From Bin5 sp963662575 (GTDB lineage: Bacteria > Chloroflexota > Anaerolineae > Caldilineales > Caldilineaceae), in NCBI GenBank assembly GCA_963662575.1, contig OY759723.1:2356001-2420000 (forward strand): DNA of 64,000 bases, written 5' to 3'. Positions within the stretch are counted from its first letter, which is position 1. Each line of letters opens with the position of its first letter. The position numbers and the translations under genes are program-made. The notes beneath the pieces are model-generated. The model worked only from the letters and a program-made list of their open reading frames with translations, was not told where the DNA came from and ran no database searches. Positions 62,621 through 64,000 of this stretch are shown one piece after another.

Positions 62621-63826
62621 ATGCACGAAACTCACGTTCCCGCAATCCAGTCCGCCGTGCAGGAGCACAGTGACGACATCATCACCTTCCTCCGCCAAAT
62701 CTGCGCCATCCCTTCGCTGGATTCGCAGATCGGCCCCGTCGGGGAACGCGTCCAGGCCGAATTGCGCAAAATGGGCTTCGATGAAGTCTGGTTCGATTCG
62801 ATGGGCAACACCGTCGGCAGAATCGGCGACGGTGAACGCATTCTCGTCTACGACAGCCACATCGACACTGTCGGCATCGGCGCCGCTGACGAATGGGATT
62901 GGGATCCGTTCGAGGGCAAAGTTGAGGACGGTATCCTCTATGCCCGCGGCGCCTGCGACGAAAAGGGCAGCACGCCAGGTATGATCTACGGGCTGGCCAT
63001 CGCCCGCAGTCTGGGGCTGCTCGAAGGTTGGACCGCCTACTATTTCGGCAATATGGAGGAGTGGTGCGACGGGATTGCTCCGCACGCCTTCGTCGAACAC
63101 GAAGGCATCCGCCCCGATTTCGTCGTCATCGGCGAGCCGACCAAAATGCAGATCTATCGCGGCCATAAAGGGCGAGTCGAGCTGAAAGCGGTCGCCAAAG
63201 GCAGGAGCGCCCACGCCGCCAGCAACCACCTCGGCGACAACGCCATCTACAAAGCCCTCCCTTTACTTGAAGGCATCAGCAACCTCGAGCCGCAACTTGG
63301 CGACCATCCTTTCCTGGGACCCGGCAAGATCACCGCCACCGACATCGAAGTCGAAACACCCAGCCTCAACGCTGTCCCCAATCAGTGCACGGTCTACATC
63401 GACCGCCGCGTCACCTTCGGCGAGGATCTGGAAGCCGTGATCGAGCAGGTGCGCGCTCTGATTCCGCCGTCCAATCAACAGGCCGAGGACGTGACGCTTG
63501 AGATGCTCTACTACGATGAGCCAAGCTATACCGGCTTCGTCTTTCCGGTCGAAAAGTATTTCCCCGCCTGGGCGCTGGAAGATGATGAACCGCTGGTACA
63601 AGCGGGGCAAGCGACCCGCAAGCTTATCGGCCTGCCGGACGCACCCACCAGCAAGTGGGATTTCAGCACTAACGGCATCTACTGGCGTGGCAAAGCCGGT
63701 ATTCCCAGCATCGGTTTCGCGCCCGGCGACGAAGTGACAGCCCACACTGTCATGGATAGCGTTTCGCTGGCCGAAGTTGTGAAATCCACCGAGTTCTACG
63801 CGCTGCTGCCGGCGCTGATCACGTAG
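62621..63826 (+). CDS. M20 family metallohydrolase, YgeY-like
   Basis: A 401-residue zinc hydrolase of the ArgE/DapE/CPG2 group. Metal ligands: His in VYDSHIDTVG, Asp in ARGACDEKGS, Glu pair in YFGNMEEWCDG, further residues in VIGEPTKMQIY and GDEVTAHT. The segment ADEWDWDPFEGKVEDGILYA is typical of the YgeY subgroup annotated as selenium-metabolism-linked hydrolases; the substrate is not established. It ends the transporter cluster 35 bp after the last permease, so the substrate may be related to the imported compound. Confidence 0.92.
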   Translation: MHETHVPAIQSAVQEHSDDIITFLRQICAIPSLDSQIGPVGERVQAELRKMGFDEVWFDSMGNTVGRIGDGERILVYDSHIDTVGIGAADEWDWDPFEGKVEDGILYARGACDEKGSTPGMIYGLAIARSLGLLEGWTAYYFGNMEEWCDGIAPHAFVEHEGIRPDFVVIGEPTKMQIYRGHKGRVELKAVAKGRSAHAASNHLGDNAIYKALPLLEGISNLEPQLGDHPFLGPGKITATDIEVETPSLNAVPNQCTVYIDRRVTFGEDLEAVIEQVRALIPPSNQQAEDVTLEMLYYDEPSYTGFVFPVEKYFPAWALEDDEPLVQAGQATRKLIGLPDAPTSKWDFSTNGIYWRGKAGIPSIGFAPGDEVTAHTVMDSVSLAEVVKSTEFYALLPALIT

Positions 63827-64000
63827 CCCGCATCCTCTCCATTTGCCCTCAATTTCCATTTCTCCTGCCGGCCGGCGGCCATCAAGAAACGCGATTGGAC
63901 GAAATCCGCACAATTGGAGAAAATAGAGGTGATCTCGTGGTGTCCTCCCAGCTCGGAGGGCGCCGAATTCAGCATCCTGAGAAACAGCGGAGCCGTAGCG
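63827..64000. other. Window end, no gene recognised
   Basis: The last 174 bases follow the M20 stop. I see no open frame with family features and no clear terminator or promoter. Confidence 0.6.

Overview
The window looks like a chromosomal segment of a member of the Chloroflexota, most likely the Caldilineae/Anaerolineae side. The evidence is the compact gap-pgk-tpiA glycolytic block, a mycobacterial-type transaldolase beside phosphoglucose isomerase and polyphosphate glucokinase, zinc-binding (C+) forms of S4, S14 and L36, Tat-exported lipoprotein sugar-binding proteins with Ala/Pro-rich linkers, and several Gfo/Idh/MocA oxidoreductases. This assignment is inferred from gene content and style; no 16S rRNA gene is present.

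Layout. 1-4.2 kb (+): 3' part of gap, then pgk, a small acidic unknown, tpiA and a membrane protein with an HExxH motif. 4.3-7.7 kb (-): an orphan TrpB-like PLP enzyme, a non-coding stretch with a diverged repeat pair, trxA with a clear terminator, and a MoaB/MogA-like gene. 7.8-28.1 kb (-): the ribosomal protein supercluster, read right to left: promoter, tRNA-Thr(TGT), tRNA-Tyr(GTA), tRNA-Thr(GGT), tuf, hairpin terminator/attenuator, S10-spc-alpha genes (rpsJ to rplQ, with secY, adk, map and rpoA inside), truA, rplM, rpsI and a strong final terminator. infA is missing from its usual place. 28.1-29.6 kb: about 1.5 kb of non-coding DNA with several repeat types, including five 20-bp tandem units. 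29.6-39.6 kb: uvrC (apparently leaderless), a large protein with three cyclic-nucleotide-binding-like folds and two bacterial PH domains, a metallophosphoesterase divergent from NAD kinase, a J-like/zinc/membrane protein, an exported beta-propeller protein and a LysM lipoprotein. 39.8-45.6 kb (-): rpiA, pgi, transaldolase, ppgK and a Gfo/Idh gene, a pentose-phosphate/glucose entry block. 45.7-50.4 kb: a diverged nucleoside-phosphorylase-like gene coupled to an unknown, an MNT-HEPN pair, ruvB, a DksA/TraR-type zinc protein and upp. 50.4-63.8 kb: two divergent sugar-uptake and catabolism clusters (GH29 fucosidase with permeases and a binding protein on -; Gfo/Idh, SMP-30 lactonase, Gfo/Idh, binding protein, two permeases and an M20 hydrolase on +).

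Most striking is the transaldolase/Pgi junction. The pgi frame is open upstream of any usable start codon, family-typical sequence begins before the first GTG, and a run of seven Ts (- strand) lies in the overlap where a -1 slip would join both proteins into one chain of about 937 residues. This is either a programmed frameshift of a known fusion enzyme, a natural split, or a homopolymer error. Other points worth checking: a fucosidase with an N-terminal ribbon-helix-helix-like segment, the cNMP/bPH2 protein, a tuf-rpsJ attenuator and the tandem array at 28.9 kb.
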